From the NCBI GenBank assembly GCA_035544675.1, contig DATKCA010000190.1:69232-133231 (forward strand): a DNA stretch of 64,000 nucleotides, read 5' to 3'. How positions within the stretch are numbered: the stretch's first letter is position 1; the number at the start of each line of letters is the position of its first letter. The translations under genes and the position numbers were made by a program. Positions 7,211-14,975 of this stretch are shown here, in pieces. Below the pieces are notes generated by a model. That model saw only the letters and a list, made by a program, of their open reading frames with translations. It was not told where the DNA came from and searched no databases. Source of the DNA: DATKCA01 sp035544675. Its GTDB lineage: Bacteria; Acidobacteriota; Thermoanaerobaculia; Gp7-AA8.

Positions 7211-9622
7211 GTGATCCGCAACCGCCTTCTCCGTCTGTTCCTTGCCGTCGGTGGCCTGCTCGCCACGGCGTACGTTCTGGTCAGCCTCTTTCTCCCGTCC
7301 TCGCGCCGCCTGATCCTCGGCGTGGACAAGAAGTCGGGCCAGGTACGGCTGGTCAGACAGACGGTCACGTTCCTGCCGCCGCACCGCTTCTACCGGCTGT
7401 CGTTCGAGAAGCGCGACGGCGCGGCCCAGCGTGACGGCCTGGTCCGCATCATGTCGAAGGAAGGCGTGCCGGTCACGATCACCTACCGGCTGCGATTCGA
7501 CATCACCAGCGAGCGGCTGGCCGACGCCGGGCGGCTCGTGACCGATGGCTGGAGCGGGTGGATCCGCGCGCGAGTCGGCGAGGCCGTTTCCGCGGTGACG
7601 CAACAGGTGCCCATCGAAGAGATGCTGTCGCCCAGCTCGCAGTTCAACCGTCGGCGCGATCCCCTGCGGCAAGCCGTGACGCAGCATCTCGCGGCCAGCG
7701 GCCTCAGCGTGCGCGCATTCGAGATCGCGCGCATCGAGCCCGATCGCAACGAGCTGCTTCGATACAAACGCGCCGAGATGCGCCGCGCCGCCCGCGGGGT
7801 GGCCGGCCGCGTGGCCATCTTCGGCATCGACGGTGCGGACTGGAGTCTCATCCAGGAGCTGTCCAACGACGGACGGATCCCCAACATCAAGGCGCTGATC
7901 AACGGCGGCGCGTCGGCCTCTCTGCAGACGATCCAGCCGACCGTTTCGCCACTGGTGTGGACGACAGCGGCGACCGGAGTGAGCCCGGACCGGCACGGGG
8001 TCATCGACTTCTACGTCGGGCGAGTTCCGGCCGACGCCTACGCGCGGCGCGCTCCCGCGCTCTGGGAGATCGCGGAAGGCTTCGGCCGGCCGGCCATGGT
8101 CGTGAACTGGTGGACGGCCTGGCCCCCCTCCACCTCTGGCGCGACCGTCTTCGATGCGCCGGTCCATCACATGGAGAACGCTGCCTATCCGGCGCAGGCC
8201 GCCGAGCGCGTGCGCGGCACCGCCGTCCCGGTGAGCACCGTCGGCAGCGAACAGGTTCGCCGCTTCCTCAACATCACCGCGGCCGAGTATGAACAGGCCG
8301 TCAGCTCCAATGACGCCGCGAACCCGGTCAACATGATGCGGAACGTCCTCGCCAAGACGTGGAGCGATCATCGCGCCGCCATCAACCTCTACCGGGCTCA
8401 GAGTCCTCTCCTGTTCATGATGACGTACGAGGGAACGGACGTCGTCAATCACCTGGCCGGGCCGTATCACCCCCCGTATCGCGAGGGAATCGGCCAGTCC
8501 GATTACCGCAAACTCTGGCCGACGGTCGCGAACTACTACGCCGAGATCGACCGTCTCATCGGCGAGTGGATGGCCGTCCTTCCCGAAGACACGACCGTGA
8601 TGATCGTGTCCGCGCACGGCTTCCGTTGGGGCCGCGACCGGCCGCGCACTCCGCCGGCCGATCGCGCCGCGCTCTCCGATCACAACGGCACCGGGATCTT
8701 CGTCATCTACGGGAATCACGTCGCACCCTCGCGTGCCACGCGGACGATGTCCATCTACGACGTCGTTCCGACAGCACTGGCGATCCTCGGCCTGCCCAAA
8801 TCCGGCGAGATGCCCGGCCAGCTCGTGCAGTGGGCTCTGAAGGACATTTCACCGGTCGAGGCCGTCCGGGTCGTCAGCTACAGCGAGTTTTTCAACGAGC
8901 GGCCCGTGGCCGTTCCGATCCGGACCAATCCCGCTGAATACCAGAAGAACCTGGCGGCCATCGGCCATGTGACCGACCCCGGCCGTGGTGCCGCGCCCGT
9001 GCTCGCCGAGGACGCGCAGCAGGCCGCCACCGCCAGGCCGATCGCGCCGCAGCAGTGGAGCTCCTACGCCTGGTACAACAACCACGGCATCGAGCTGCGG
9101 CGTCAGGGGAAGACGGCCGAGGCGATCGCGGCGTTTCAGAAGGCGATCGACATCAATCCGAACCGTCCGACGCCGTATCTCAACATGTCCATGACCCTGT
9201 TCGACCGCCAGCAGTACACGGCGGCCGACAACGTCTTCGAGCAGGCTGTCGGCAAGGGTCTGCCGAACCCCGACAAATGGTTCGTGGACTTCGCGGCGCT
9301 GTACCGGGCCAACAACATGACGTCCCGCGCCATCACGCTGCTCATCAAGGGCCGCGAGATGTTCCCGCAGTCCTACCTCATCGCAGCGAACCTCGGCTCG
9401 GCCCTGGCGCAGGCCGATCGCCTGACCGAGGGGTTGCCTGAGCTCGAGCGCGCGCTCTCGCTTCAGCCTTCCTCGACCCTGGCCCTCAACAACCTCGGCA
9501 CGTTCTACGCGAAGAAGGACGACTACGGCCGCGCGCTGGACTTCTGGAACCGCTCGCTGACGATCGATCCGCGCCAGCCGCTGATCCGCCAGGCCGCCGA
9601 CGCGGCCCGCTCGAGGCTGTAG
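7211..9622 (+). CDS. SPFH-like / type I phosphodiesterase / TPR fusion protein
   Basis: 803 residues, GTG start. Order: membrane anchor (about 8-27); an SPFH/prohibitin-like domain (about 40-195) with GVPVTITYRLRFDI and a helix before GLSVRAFEIARIEPDR; an alkaline-phosphatase-superfamily phosphodiesterase domain (about 203-610) with FGIDGADW, PTVSPLVWTTAATG, TDVVNHL and SDHNGTG; and TPR repeats (about 620-800) including NNHGIELRRQGKTAEAIAAF. The nucleophile position appears to be Ser, and the usual metal-binding SDHG reads SAHG, so a zinc ligand seems replaced. It is probably exposed to the periplasm. The substrate is unknown. Confidence 0.85.
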   Translation: MIRNRLLRLFLAVGGLLATAYVLVSLFLPSSRRLILGVDKKSGQVRLVRQTVTFLPPHRFYRLSFEKRDGAAQRDGLVRIMSKEGVPVTITYRLRFDITSERLADAGRLVTDGWSGWIRARVGEAVSAVTQQVPIEEMLSPSSQFNRRRDPLRQAVTQHLAASGLSVRAFEIARIEPDRNELLRYKRAEMRRAARGVAGRVAIFGIDGADWSLIQELSNDGRIPNIKALINGGASASLQTIQPTVSPLVWTTAATGVSPDRHGVIDFYVGRVPADAYARRAPALWEIAEGFGRPAMVVNWWTAWPPSTSGATVFDAPVHHMENAAYPAQAAERVRGTAVPVSTVGSEQVRRFLNITAAEYEQAVSSNDAANPVNMMRNVLAKTWSDHRAAINLYRAQSPLLFMMTYEGTDVVNHLAGPYHPPYREGIGQSDYRKLWPTVANYYAEIDRLIGEWMAVLPEDTTVMIVSAHGFRWGRDRPRTPPADRAALSDHNGTGIFVIYGNHVAPSRATRTMSIYDVVPTALAILGLPKSGEMPGQLVQWALKDISPVEAVRVVSYSEFFNERPVAVPIRTNPAEYQKNLAAIGHVTDPGRGAAPVLAEDAQQAATARPIAPQQWSSYAWYNNHGIELRRQGKTAEAIAAFQKAIDINPNRPTPYLNMSMTLFDRQQYTAADNVFEQAVGKGLPNPDKWFVDFAALYRANNMTSRAITLLIKGREMFPQSYLIAANLGSALAQADRLTEGLPELERALSLQPSSTLALNNLGTFYAKKDDYGRALDFWNRSLTIDPRQPLIRQAADAARSRL

Positions 9623-9637
9623 TGGGAGCGCCCGACG

Positions 9638-9664
9638 TGGAGCGCCGCCGGCCCGGCGGCCCCC
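9638..9664 (+). repeat. Short palindromic repeat, GGAGCGCCGCC type
   Basis: TGGAGCGCCGCC followed by GGCGGCCCC gives a short GC-rich stem between two convergent genes. Related copies are at 22591-22619, 22866-22889 and 23751-23776. It may serve as a transcription terminator here. Confidence 0.6.
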
Positions 9665-9686
9665 ATCGGCGCGCGGCACGCGCGCG

Positions 9687-11090
9687 TCAATCCACCGAAA
9701 GCCGCGCCATGAGCGCCTCGAGCCTCCGCAGCGTTCGCGTCCGGCCGAGCGTGACCGCAACGTCGAAGATCGGCGGCGACGACATTTTCCCCGTCAGCGC
9801 CACGCGCATCGGGTGAATGTACTTCCCAGCATTGAGCTCCTGCTGATGCGCCAGCGCGCGCAACGCCTGTTCGGTGGCCGTCACGTCGAACGGCTCCACC
9901 TCGGCCAGAACGTTGTAGAGATCCTGCATGCGCTGGCGGATGTCGTCGCCTTTCAGATGCTTCAGGACCGCGTCGGGCTCGTACACCACCGTGTCGTCAG
10001 GCGAGAGGTACGGCTGCATCAGCTCGGCCACATCGCGCAAAGTCCTGCCGCGCGTCTTGTTCAGCTCGATCGCGCCGCGCAGCGCTTCAAAGGGGGGCGC
10101 GCCGGGGGGCAGAAAAGGGCGCAGATGCCGCTCCACCTCTTCCGCGGGCATGCGCATGAGGTACTGGCCATTCATCCAGAGCAGCTTCTCCGCGTCGAAG
10201 ACGGCGGGAGCCTTGTGCACGCCGGAGAGGTCGAAGCTGGCCGCGGCCTCATCGCGCGAAATGATCTCGCGGTTGTCGCCGGGATTCCATCCCAGGAGCG
10301 TGAGAAAGTTGAAGAGCGCGTCGGGAAGGATGCCCAGGTCGCGGTATTCCTCCGCCGAGGTGGCGCCCGTGCGCTTGCTGAGACGCTTGCGATCACTGCC
10401 GAGGATCAGGGGCAGGTGCGCGAATGACGGCTCCGCGGCCCCGAATGCACGGAACAGAAGGACATGCTTCGGTGTGTTCGACAGGTGGTCGTCGCCGCGC
10501 GCGACGTGCGTGATGGCCATGTCGATGTCGTCGACCACCACGGAAAGGTGGTACGTGGGGTTGCCGTCGGAGCGGATCAGGACGAAGTCATCGATCAGCT
10601 CACCCTCGAAGTTCACGTCGCCGCGAATGAGGTCGTGGAACGCGATCGGGCCGGGCGGAACCTTGAAGCGGATGACGTGCGGCGTATTCGCGATCGTCAC
10701 GGAGGTCTCGGCAATGGCCCGGCAGCGGCCGGAGTATCGATACGGCTTTCCGCTGGTCTCGGCGGCCAGGCGGTCCGCCTCCAACTCCTCGATGGTGCAG
10801 TGGCAGCGGTAGGCTTTCCCCTCCTTCACCAGCCCCTCGGCGCGCTCGCGGTAGAGAGCCAGGCGATCGCTCTGGTAGATCGGGCCTTCGTCCCACTCGA
10901 TGCCGAGCCAGTGAAGCGAGCTGATGATCTGCTCGGCGTGACGCTGGCGCGAGCGCTCTACGTCCGTATCTTCAATGCGCAGAGCCATTTTGCCGCCGTG
11001 GCGGCGGGCCTGGAGCAGGTTGAAGATCGCCGTGCGGGCGCCGCCGACGTGGAGAAAGCCGGTCGGAGAAGGGGCAAAGCGGAGCTTCAC
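9687..11090 (-). CDS. gltX: Glutamyl-tRNA synthetase
   Basis: 467 residues from the GTG at 11090, which gives the classical opening VKLRFAPSPTGFLHVGG. The longer in-frame ATG at 11132 would overlap the ATG of the divergent pilin gene and adds a non-family leader. Class I signatures are present: HVGG (HIGH-like), the RIEDTD loop and KRLSKR (KMSKS). CHCTIEE with its Cys and His lies in the zinc-site region. It charges tRNA-Glu. It is a single gene, convergent with the phosphodiesterase fusion. Confidence 0.95.
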   Translation of the reverse strand: MKLRFAPSPTGFLHVGGARTAIFNLLQARRHGGKMALRIEDTDVERSRQRHAEQIISSLHWLGIEWDEGPIYQSDRLALYRERAEGLVKEGKAYRCHCTIEELEADRLAAETSGKPYRYSGRCRAIAETSVTIANTPHVIRFKVPPGPIAFHDLIRGDVNFEGELIDDFVLIRSDGNPTYHLSVVVDDIDMAITHVARGDDHLSNTPKHVLLFRAFGAAEPSFAHLPLILGSDRKRLSKRTGATSAEEYRDLGILPDALFNFLTLLGWNPGDNREIISRDEAAASFDLSGVHKAPAVFDAEKLLWMNGQYLMRMPAEEVERHLRPFLPPGAPPFEALRGAIELNKTRGRTLRDVAELMQPYLSPDDTVVYEPDAVLKHLKGDDIRQRMQDLYNVLAEVEPFDVTATEQALRALAHQQELNAGKYIHPMRVALTGKMSSPPIFDVAVTLGRTRTLRRLEALMARLSVD

Positions 11091-11112
11091 GGCGGGCGAG
11101 TCTAACACCGCG

Positions 11113-11118
11113 TACAAT
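11113..11118 (+). promoter_or_regulatory. Candidate -10 element for the prepilin operon
   Basis: TACAAT ends 12 nt before the ATG at 11131. There is no Shine-Dalgarno sequence, which points to a leaderless or near-leaderless transcript. No good -35 box is visible at 17 bp. Confidence 0.4.
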
Positions 11119-11130
11119 CGCAGAACCCTC

Positions 11131-11517
11131 ATGCGCTCTCAGCGCGGTTTCTCACTGATCGAGCTGCTCTTCGCGCTTCTGATCCTGACGCTGGTGATCC
11201 TAACCACGCTTGCCATGTTCGCCGAACGGAACAGGCGGCTGCAGCAGGCCAGCGAGCTCATCCTCGCCTACCAGGCCCTCGCCAACGAGTCCGAGGTGGT
11301 CCGCCGTGTCGGCTACGGTCAGCTGGAGCTCATCGACGACGACTTCAGCACCGACACGACGATCCTGCGGCCGCTGGCGCCGTTTGCCACCGCGGTCGAC
11401 GTGACGGTCGTCCGGCCGGGGGTGAAGAGCGTGACGCTCTCGATCAAATGGCGCGCCGACAAGGAAGCGAAGCTATCGCTGTTTCGCGTCGATACGGGAG
11501 GCACCAACCTGTGGTGA
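11131..11517 (+). CDS. Type II/IV prepilin-like protein
   Basis: 128 residues. The class III prepilin leader MRSQRG precedes FSLIELLFALLILTLVILTTL, with Glu at mature position +5, so it should be cleaved by a PilD-type peptidase and enter the inner membrane. The C-terminal globular part is short and beta-rich. First of three pilin-like genes in an apparent operon; the next starts inside its stop codon. Probably a minor pilin or pseudopilin. No assembly ATPase or platform gene is in the window. Confidence 0.85.
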   Translation: MRSQRGFSLIELLFALLILTLVILTTLAMFAERNRRLQQASELILAYQALANESEVVRRVGYGQLELIDDDFSTDTTILRPLAPFATAVDVTVVRPGVKSVTLSIKWRADKEAKLSLFRVDTGGTNLW

Positions 11518-12062
11518 AGGTCCGCCGGGAACGTGGCTACACGCTGATCGAAGTCATCTTCTCGCTGGCGATCTTCGGGTTCTTTCTCTTCACGCTGACG
11601 GCACTGATGACGGAGATGCGGCTCCTGGAGCGGCACTACCCGATCGACTACATGCGTCATCCGCAGGTGATCGCGCTGATGTCGCGCATGCGCAAGGACG
11701 TGGTCGACGCATTCGGATCGAGTCCCTACCCTGCTGTGTTCGTCGAACGGACGATGACGCCGGACGGCCCGGTCGTGACGGAGCACCGGCAGTCCTCGAA
11801 GACCCTGATCATCACCTCCGTGCAGACGACGGGATTCACGCAGACGATCGTGTGGGACTTCTCGACGCCGGGGGAAGCGCGGCGAAAAGCATTCAGCGTC
11901 GGCTCGCTGGTCTCGAACTGGGTCGCGCGCGGGCTGCCTGCCGAGTTCACGATCAACACGTTCGAGATCGAGGACCGCCCGTATTCGGTTCGCCTGATCG
12001 CGAAGGACAGGAGGGGAAGGCTTGCCATCGACCAGATCTTCCAGCCCCGCTCGCACGAGTGA
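11514..12062 (+). CDS. Prepilin-like protein, second in the cluster
   Basis: 182 residues from a GTG overlapping the preceding stop codon (a neighbouring GTG at 11511 is equally possible). The leader VKVRRERG precedes YTLIEVIFSLAIFGFFLFTLT, again with Glu at +5. The rest resembles minor pseudopilins of the PilW/GspJ kind (assignment inferred). DMRHPQV-like and VVDAF helices follow the N-terminal helix. The third gene starts 41 bp before its end. Confidence 0.82.
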   Translation: MKVRRERGYTLIEVIFSLAIFGFFLFTLTALMTEMRLLERHYPIDYMRHPQVIALMSRMRKDVVDAFGSSPYPAVFVERTMTPDGPVVTEHRQSSKTLIITSVQTTGFTQTIVWDFSTPGEARRKAFSVGSLVSNWVARGLPAEFTINTFEIEDRPYSVRLIAKDRRGRLAIDQIFQPRSHE

Positions 12063-12438
12063 GCGAGGCTTCGCGCTGATCGCGGCGTTGACGCTGGCCG
12101 TCCTCTACTTCGCCCTGATGCAGCTGATTCTCATCGACTCGTCGCGCGCGCTGGCGGAGGCGCAGCGGTTCCGCGCGCGCGTCATGGCGGCCACGCTGGC
12201 CGAGGATGCGGCCGAGCTCGCTGCGCTGAACATGCGCGGACGGACGAGTTCGCGCGTCGACATCAAAGAGCCCGATCACGAGATGAAGGCCGATTACACG
12301 CGCTCAGGCGAGAACTTCGAGATCGTGGCGCGAGCCAGGGCCATCGGTGCGATGACGCAATCCGCGGGAGTGAGGGTTCAGGGAAGGATGACCGAGAGCG
12401 GCGTGATCAAGATCGACTACACCATGCACGAGCAGTGA
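12022..12438 (+). CDS. PilX/GspK-like minor pilin, third in the cluster
   Basis: 138 residues from a TTG preceded by AGGAGGGGAAGG, a strong Shine-Dalgarno that decides this start inside the previous gene. A short basic leader ending SERG precedes FALIAALTLAVLYFALMQLI. Glu at +5 is absent, as is usual for GspK/PilX-type tip subunits. The rest is alpha/beta with an Ala-rich helix (AEAQRFRARVMAATLAEDAA). It probably forms the tip of a pilus or pseudopilus with the two upstream proteins. Confidence 0.8.
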   Translation: MPSTRSSSPARTSERGFALIAALTLAVLYFALMQLILIDSSRALAEAQRFRARVMAATLAEDAAELAALNMRGRTSSRVDIKEPDHEMKADYTRSGENFEIVARARAIGAMTQSAGVRVQGRMTESGVIKIDYTMHEQ

Positions 12439-12459
12439 GCAGGCCCGTTTAGCTAGTTC

Positions 12460-12540
12460 TTAGTCCTTAGTCCTTAGGAGAACCGGTCGAAGTTCGTTCT
12501 CCTAACGACTAAGGACTAAGGACTAAGGACTAAGGCCTAA
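12460..12540. repeat. Inverted heptamer hairpin (TTAGTCC / GACTAAG unit)
   Basis: The left arm (12460-12483) carries TTAGTCC units and ends GGAGAAC. The right arm (12496-12519) pairs with it at 23 of 24 positions and continues with further GACTAAG units to about 12540. The 12-base loop is 12484-12495. It lies between two convergent genes, so it could terminate both. The same unit builds the hairpin at 14516-14580. Confidence 0.88.
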
Positions 12541-12546
12541 CTATAG

Positions 12547-12792
12547 CTAGCGTCGTCGCAGCAGCCCGGCACCGATCACCAGAGCGGCGAGGCCGCCCAG
12601 GACCGTTCCGGGGTTCTTTTGCGCATAGCCGCGGAACTTCTCCAGCGACTGGCGCGCGCGGATGTTGCCCGAGTTGATGCCGACCTTCTGGAGAAGACCG
12701 CTCAGCCCGCTGGGCGGCGCCTCTCTGTGGGGCGTTGCCGTCACTGGCTGATACGGGTGGAACTGATTGGAAGGATTCACGTTATCTACCAT
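12547..12792 (-). CDS. Small hypothetical protein with C-terminal hydrophobic tail
   Basis: 81 residues. The ATG is preceded by an excellent AGGAGG 7 nt upstream, which supports real translation. The N-terminal half is Pro/Gln/His-rich and probably disordered. LEKFRGYAQKNPGTVLG leads into a Gly/Ala/Leu segment (GGLAALVIGAGLL, about 65-77) followed by Arg residues, which suggests a tail-anchored or membrane-associated protein. I do not recognise a family. It is divergent from the 64-residue gene. Confidence 0.7.
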   Translation of the reverse strand: MVDNVNPSNQFHPYQPVTATPHREAPPSGLSGLLQKVGINSGNIRARQSLEKFRGYAQKNPGTVLGGLAALVIGAGLLRRR

Positions 12793-12859
12793 GCACTTCC
12801 TCCTTTTGCACGGTTATTTATAGTGCGAATAGGGTGCCATTCGAACGGTGAGGAACTGC

Positions 12860-12865
12860 TACAAT
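12860..12865 (+). promoter_or_regulatory. Candidate -10 element
   Basis: TACAAT lies 26 nt before the ATG at 12892, which also has a GGGAGAG Shine-Dalgarno. No -35 box at the usual spacing is obvious. Confidence 0.35.
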
Positions 12866-12891
12866 CCGCGCGGCTTCAGCAGGGAGAGACG

Positions 12892-13086
12892 ATGGCTGGT
12901 AACCCGCGCGATCACGTGAAAGGAAAGGGATTCTGGGACGGCGGCGCATCCGCCCACGGCACCAACAAGGAATCCGCGGGGAGGCCGAGCGGGGTTCCCG
13001 GCACGCGCCGGCCGCGACGGGTGGGCATCAGCAGCGACATCGAGTTTCCGCCCGAGCCGGAAACGAGACACGAGACAGAAGCGTGA
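12892..13086 (+). CDS. Small basic hypothetical protein
   Basis: 64 residues. A GGGAGAG Shine-Dalgarno lies 3-9 nt before the ATG. The sequence is hydrophilic, rich in Gly, Arg and Pro (RPSGVPGTRRPRRVG), has no hydrophobic segment and is probably disordered. The stop codon overlaps the GTG of the RskA-like gene (GTGA), so the two are translationally coupled. Function unknown. Confidence 0.65.
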   Translation: MAGNPRDHVKGKGFWDGGASAHGTNKESAGRPSGVPGTRRPRRVGISSDIEFPPEPETRHETEA

Positions 13087-13673
13087 CGACCGATCCTCAA
13101 GCGACACCCACACCAGCCGATCCGCCCGGCGAGGCGACCCTCCGGCAGCGTATGAGCGGCTTCAACCCGTGGTGGCTGGCCATCGCGGCGACGCTCCTTC
13201 TGGCGTTGTGGGGATGGCGTGAGTTCGGAATCCGCGTCGCGCGCGAGAACGAGAAGTCGCAGGAGGCGGAGATCAACCGCCTCGAGACGGAGAATGACCG
13301 GCTCGTCCGGCAGCTCGAGAAGGCGACCACGGAGCTTGGTGCACTCGCTTCCGCGCATGTCGAGATCGTGACACTGGACGGCCAGCCCGCCGCTCCCGCG
13401 GCGTCAGGAAAAGTCTTCGTCGATCTGAAGGAGCGGCGTGCGGTGGCGTTCTTCTACAACCTTCCCGTGAGTCCGCCCGGACAGCAGTACCGGCTGTGGA
13501 TCGTGTCGCCGGAGGCGCAGATGGACGGCGGCGCGTTCGTGGTGCCGCGCTCGGGCCGCGCGTCGCTGTCGGTCGGGGGGATGCCGGAGGACGCTCAGTC
13601 CTTCCAGGTCACTCTTGGCGAGGGGGAAGAGCCCTTTGTCAGCGGAACGATCGCGGCGCGGCCACTGGTGTAG
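13083..13673 (+). CDS. Membrane protein with RskA-like (anti-sigma K) extracytoplasmic domain
   Basis: 196 residues, GTG start inside the previous stop codon. A Pro-rich cytoplasmic N-terminus (1-30), one transmembrane helix (about 32-48), a Glu/Arg-rich coiled coil (about 55-90) and a C-terminal domain (about 100-195) with RRAVAFFYNLPVSPPGQQYRLWIV, like the C-terminal domain of RskA anti-sigma factors. The N-terminus is too short for a zinc-binding ASD fold, and no sigma factor gene is adjacent. It may therefore be a membrane sensor that kept only the extracytoplasmic module. Confidence 0.75.
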   Translation: MTTDPQATPTPADPPGEATLRQRMSGFNPWWLAIAATLLLALWGWREFGIRVARENEKSQEAEINRLETENDRLVRQLEKATTELGALASAHVEIVTLDGQPAAPAASGKVFVDLKERRAVAFFYNLPVSPPGQQYRLWIVSPEAQMDGGAFVVPRSGRASLSVGGMPEDAQSFQVTLGEGEEPFVSGTIAARPLV

Positions 13674-13706
13674 TGCGATGCCACGTATTTTCGACGCACT
13701 ACACTG
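13671..13706 (+). repeat. Short repeat, half copy of the ACGTATTTGCGACGCAC element
   Basis: TAGTGCGA, CCACGTATTT and CGACGCACTACACTG closely match the right half of the long hairpin at 46195-46261. The outer TAGTGCG/CGCACTA can pair. It lies between convergent genes. Confidence 0.75.
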
Positions 13707-13721
13707 CCTGGTGAGTCCCCG

Positions 13722-14492
13722 CTACAGACCGACGATGTTGTAGCCGCAGTCGACGAACATCACCTCTCCGGTGATTCCCGACGAGAGGCTCGACACCAGG
13801 AAGAGTGCGGCGTTTCCGACCTCCTCCAGCTCGACGTTGCGGCGCAGCGGCGCCTTCTCCGCGTGGTGCTTCAGCATGCCGGTGAAGCCCTTGATGCCGC
13901 GCGCCGCGAGCGTGTTCACCGGCCCCGCGGAGATCGCGTTCACGCGAATCGCTTTCGGACCGAGGTTCGCCGCAAGGTAGCGGACGGACGACTCCAGCGA
14001 GGCCTTGGCCACGCCCATCACGTTGTAGCCTTCCACGGCTTTCTCGGCACCGTAGTACGTGAGCGCGAGAACTGAGCCTCCACCGGCCTTCTCCATCAGC
14101 GGAGCGGCGGCGCGCGTGAGCGCCACGAGCGAGTAGGCGGAGATGTCATGAGCGAGCCTGAAGCCGTCCCGCGATGTCTTCACGAATTCGTTCTCGAGGT
14201 CTTCGCGCGGCGCGAACGCCACGGCGTGAACGACCGCATCGAGTTTGCCGAATGACTCGCCGACGCCGCGGAACACGGTGTCGATCTCGCCGTCGTTCGT
14301 CACGTCGCATGGCAGGAGCAGCGAGCCCTCCAGCCTGGAGCTCAACTCCTCGACGCTCTCTTTCAGGCGCTCGCCCTGGTACGTGAACGCAAGGCGCATC
14401 CCCTCCCGCGAGAGCGCCTGCGCGATCGCCCACGCGATCGAGCGCTTGTTGGCAACGCCGAAGATGATTCCCGTTTTTCCTTCGAGCAGCAT
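13722..14492 (-). CDS. fabI: Enoyl-[acyl-carrier-protein] reductase (NADH)
   Basis: 256 residues. It reduces trans-2-enoyl-ACP in the last step of fatty acid elongation. An SDR of the FabI class: GIIFGVANKRSIAWAIA binds the cofactor, CDVTNDGEID follows, and the catalytic Tyr-x6-Lys is in LTYYGAEKAVEGYNVMGVAK. The opening MLLEGKTGIIFGVA is canonical. Heptamer hairpins flank the region on both sides (12460 and 14516). Confidence 0.95.
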   Translation of the reverse strand: MLLEGKTGIIFGVANKRSIAWAIAQALSREGMRLAFTYQGERLKESVEELSSRLEGSLLLPCDVTNDGEIDTVFRGVGESFGKLDAVVHAVAFAPREDLENEFVKTSRDGFRLAHDISAYSLVALTRAAAPLMEKAGGGSVLALTYYGAEKAVEGYNVMGVAKASLESSVRYLAANLGPKAIRVNAISAGPVNTLAARGIKGFTGMLKHHAEKAPLRRNVELEEVGNAALFLVSSLSSGITGEVMFVDCGYNIVGL

Positions 14493-14515
14493 GCGGGAAT
14501 CATATGCCTTAGGCG

Positions 14516-14580
14516 TTAGGCCTTAGTCCTTAGGCCTTAGGGCTAATTCGATCTACTAAGGACTAAGGACTAAGGACTAA
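14516..14580. repeat. Inverted heptamer hairpin, second copy with the TTAGTCC unit
   Basis: Left arm 14516-14540 (TTAGGCC/TTAGTCC units) and right arm 14556-14580 (CTAAGGA units) pair at about 22 of 25 positions around a 15-base loop. It is between two minus-strand genes, just upstream of fabI. The right arm supplies the last residues and the TAG stop codon of the downstream DUF962 gene. Confidence 0.88.
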
Positions 14581-14915
14581 GGACTAAAGCCGGCCTCGAC
14601 TTTCGCTACTTCCTCCTCCATCCGCCCGGCCATCATGAGGAACAGCATCCGGTAGTCGGCGGCCAGCGAGTAGAAGGGGTGGCCGAACGTGGCCGGCTTG
14701 TTGTGCTCGACGAAGAAGTGCGCGTACCAGGCGAACGAATAGCCGACCAGAGGCACGGCCACGAGGATCCAGAGGTTGACGGCGAAGGCCACTCCGAAGA
14801 GGACGACGGCCAAAATGGATCCAATGGCGTGCAGCAGGCGTGTCCGCGGCCGGCTGTGCTGCCGCACGTAGTACGGCCAGAACTCGGAGAATGACCGGAT
14901 TTCCAGCGCTGCCAA
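14577..14915 (-). CDS. DUF962/Mpo1-like membrane protein
   Basis: 112 residues from a TTG at 14915. This start gives the family opening (LAALEIRSFSEFWPYYVRQH); no ATG is available and longer extensions overlap the divergent gene. Two hydrophobic segments (about 32-50 and 52-72) and the family signatures YYVRQHSRPRTRLLHAIG, FAWYAHFFVEHNKPATFGHP and SLAADYRMLF are present. The conserved His residues resemble the iron-binding His of yeast Mpo1, a dioxygenase for 2-hydroxy fatty acids. Bacterial roles are not established. The last codons come from the heptamer array. Confidence 0.8.
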   Translation of the reverse strand: MAALEIRSFSEFWPYYVRQHSRPRTRLLHAIGSILAVVLFGVAFAVNLWILVAVPLVGYSFAWYAHFFVEHNKPATFGHPFYSLAADYRMLFLMMAGRMEEEVAKVEAGFSP

Positions 14916-14975
14916 GTGCTGCCGATTCTCCCACGAACTTCCGTGGCACTTCAATTGCTCGGCCTGTCTACCGTC

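Noticed and set aside
12460..14580. The two TTAGTCC hairpins as ends of a composite transposon around fabI
   Set aside because: There is no transposase, no target duplication that I can see, and similar arrays with other units stand alone elsewhere.
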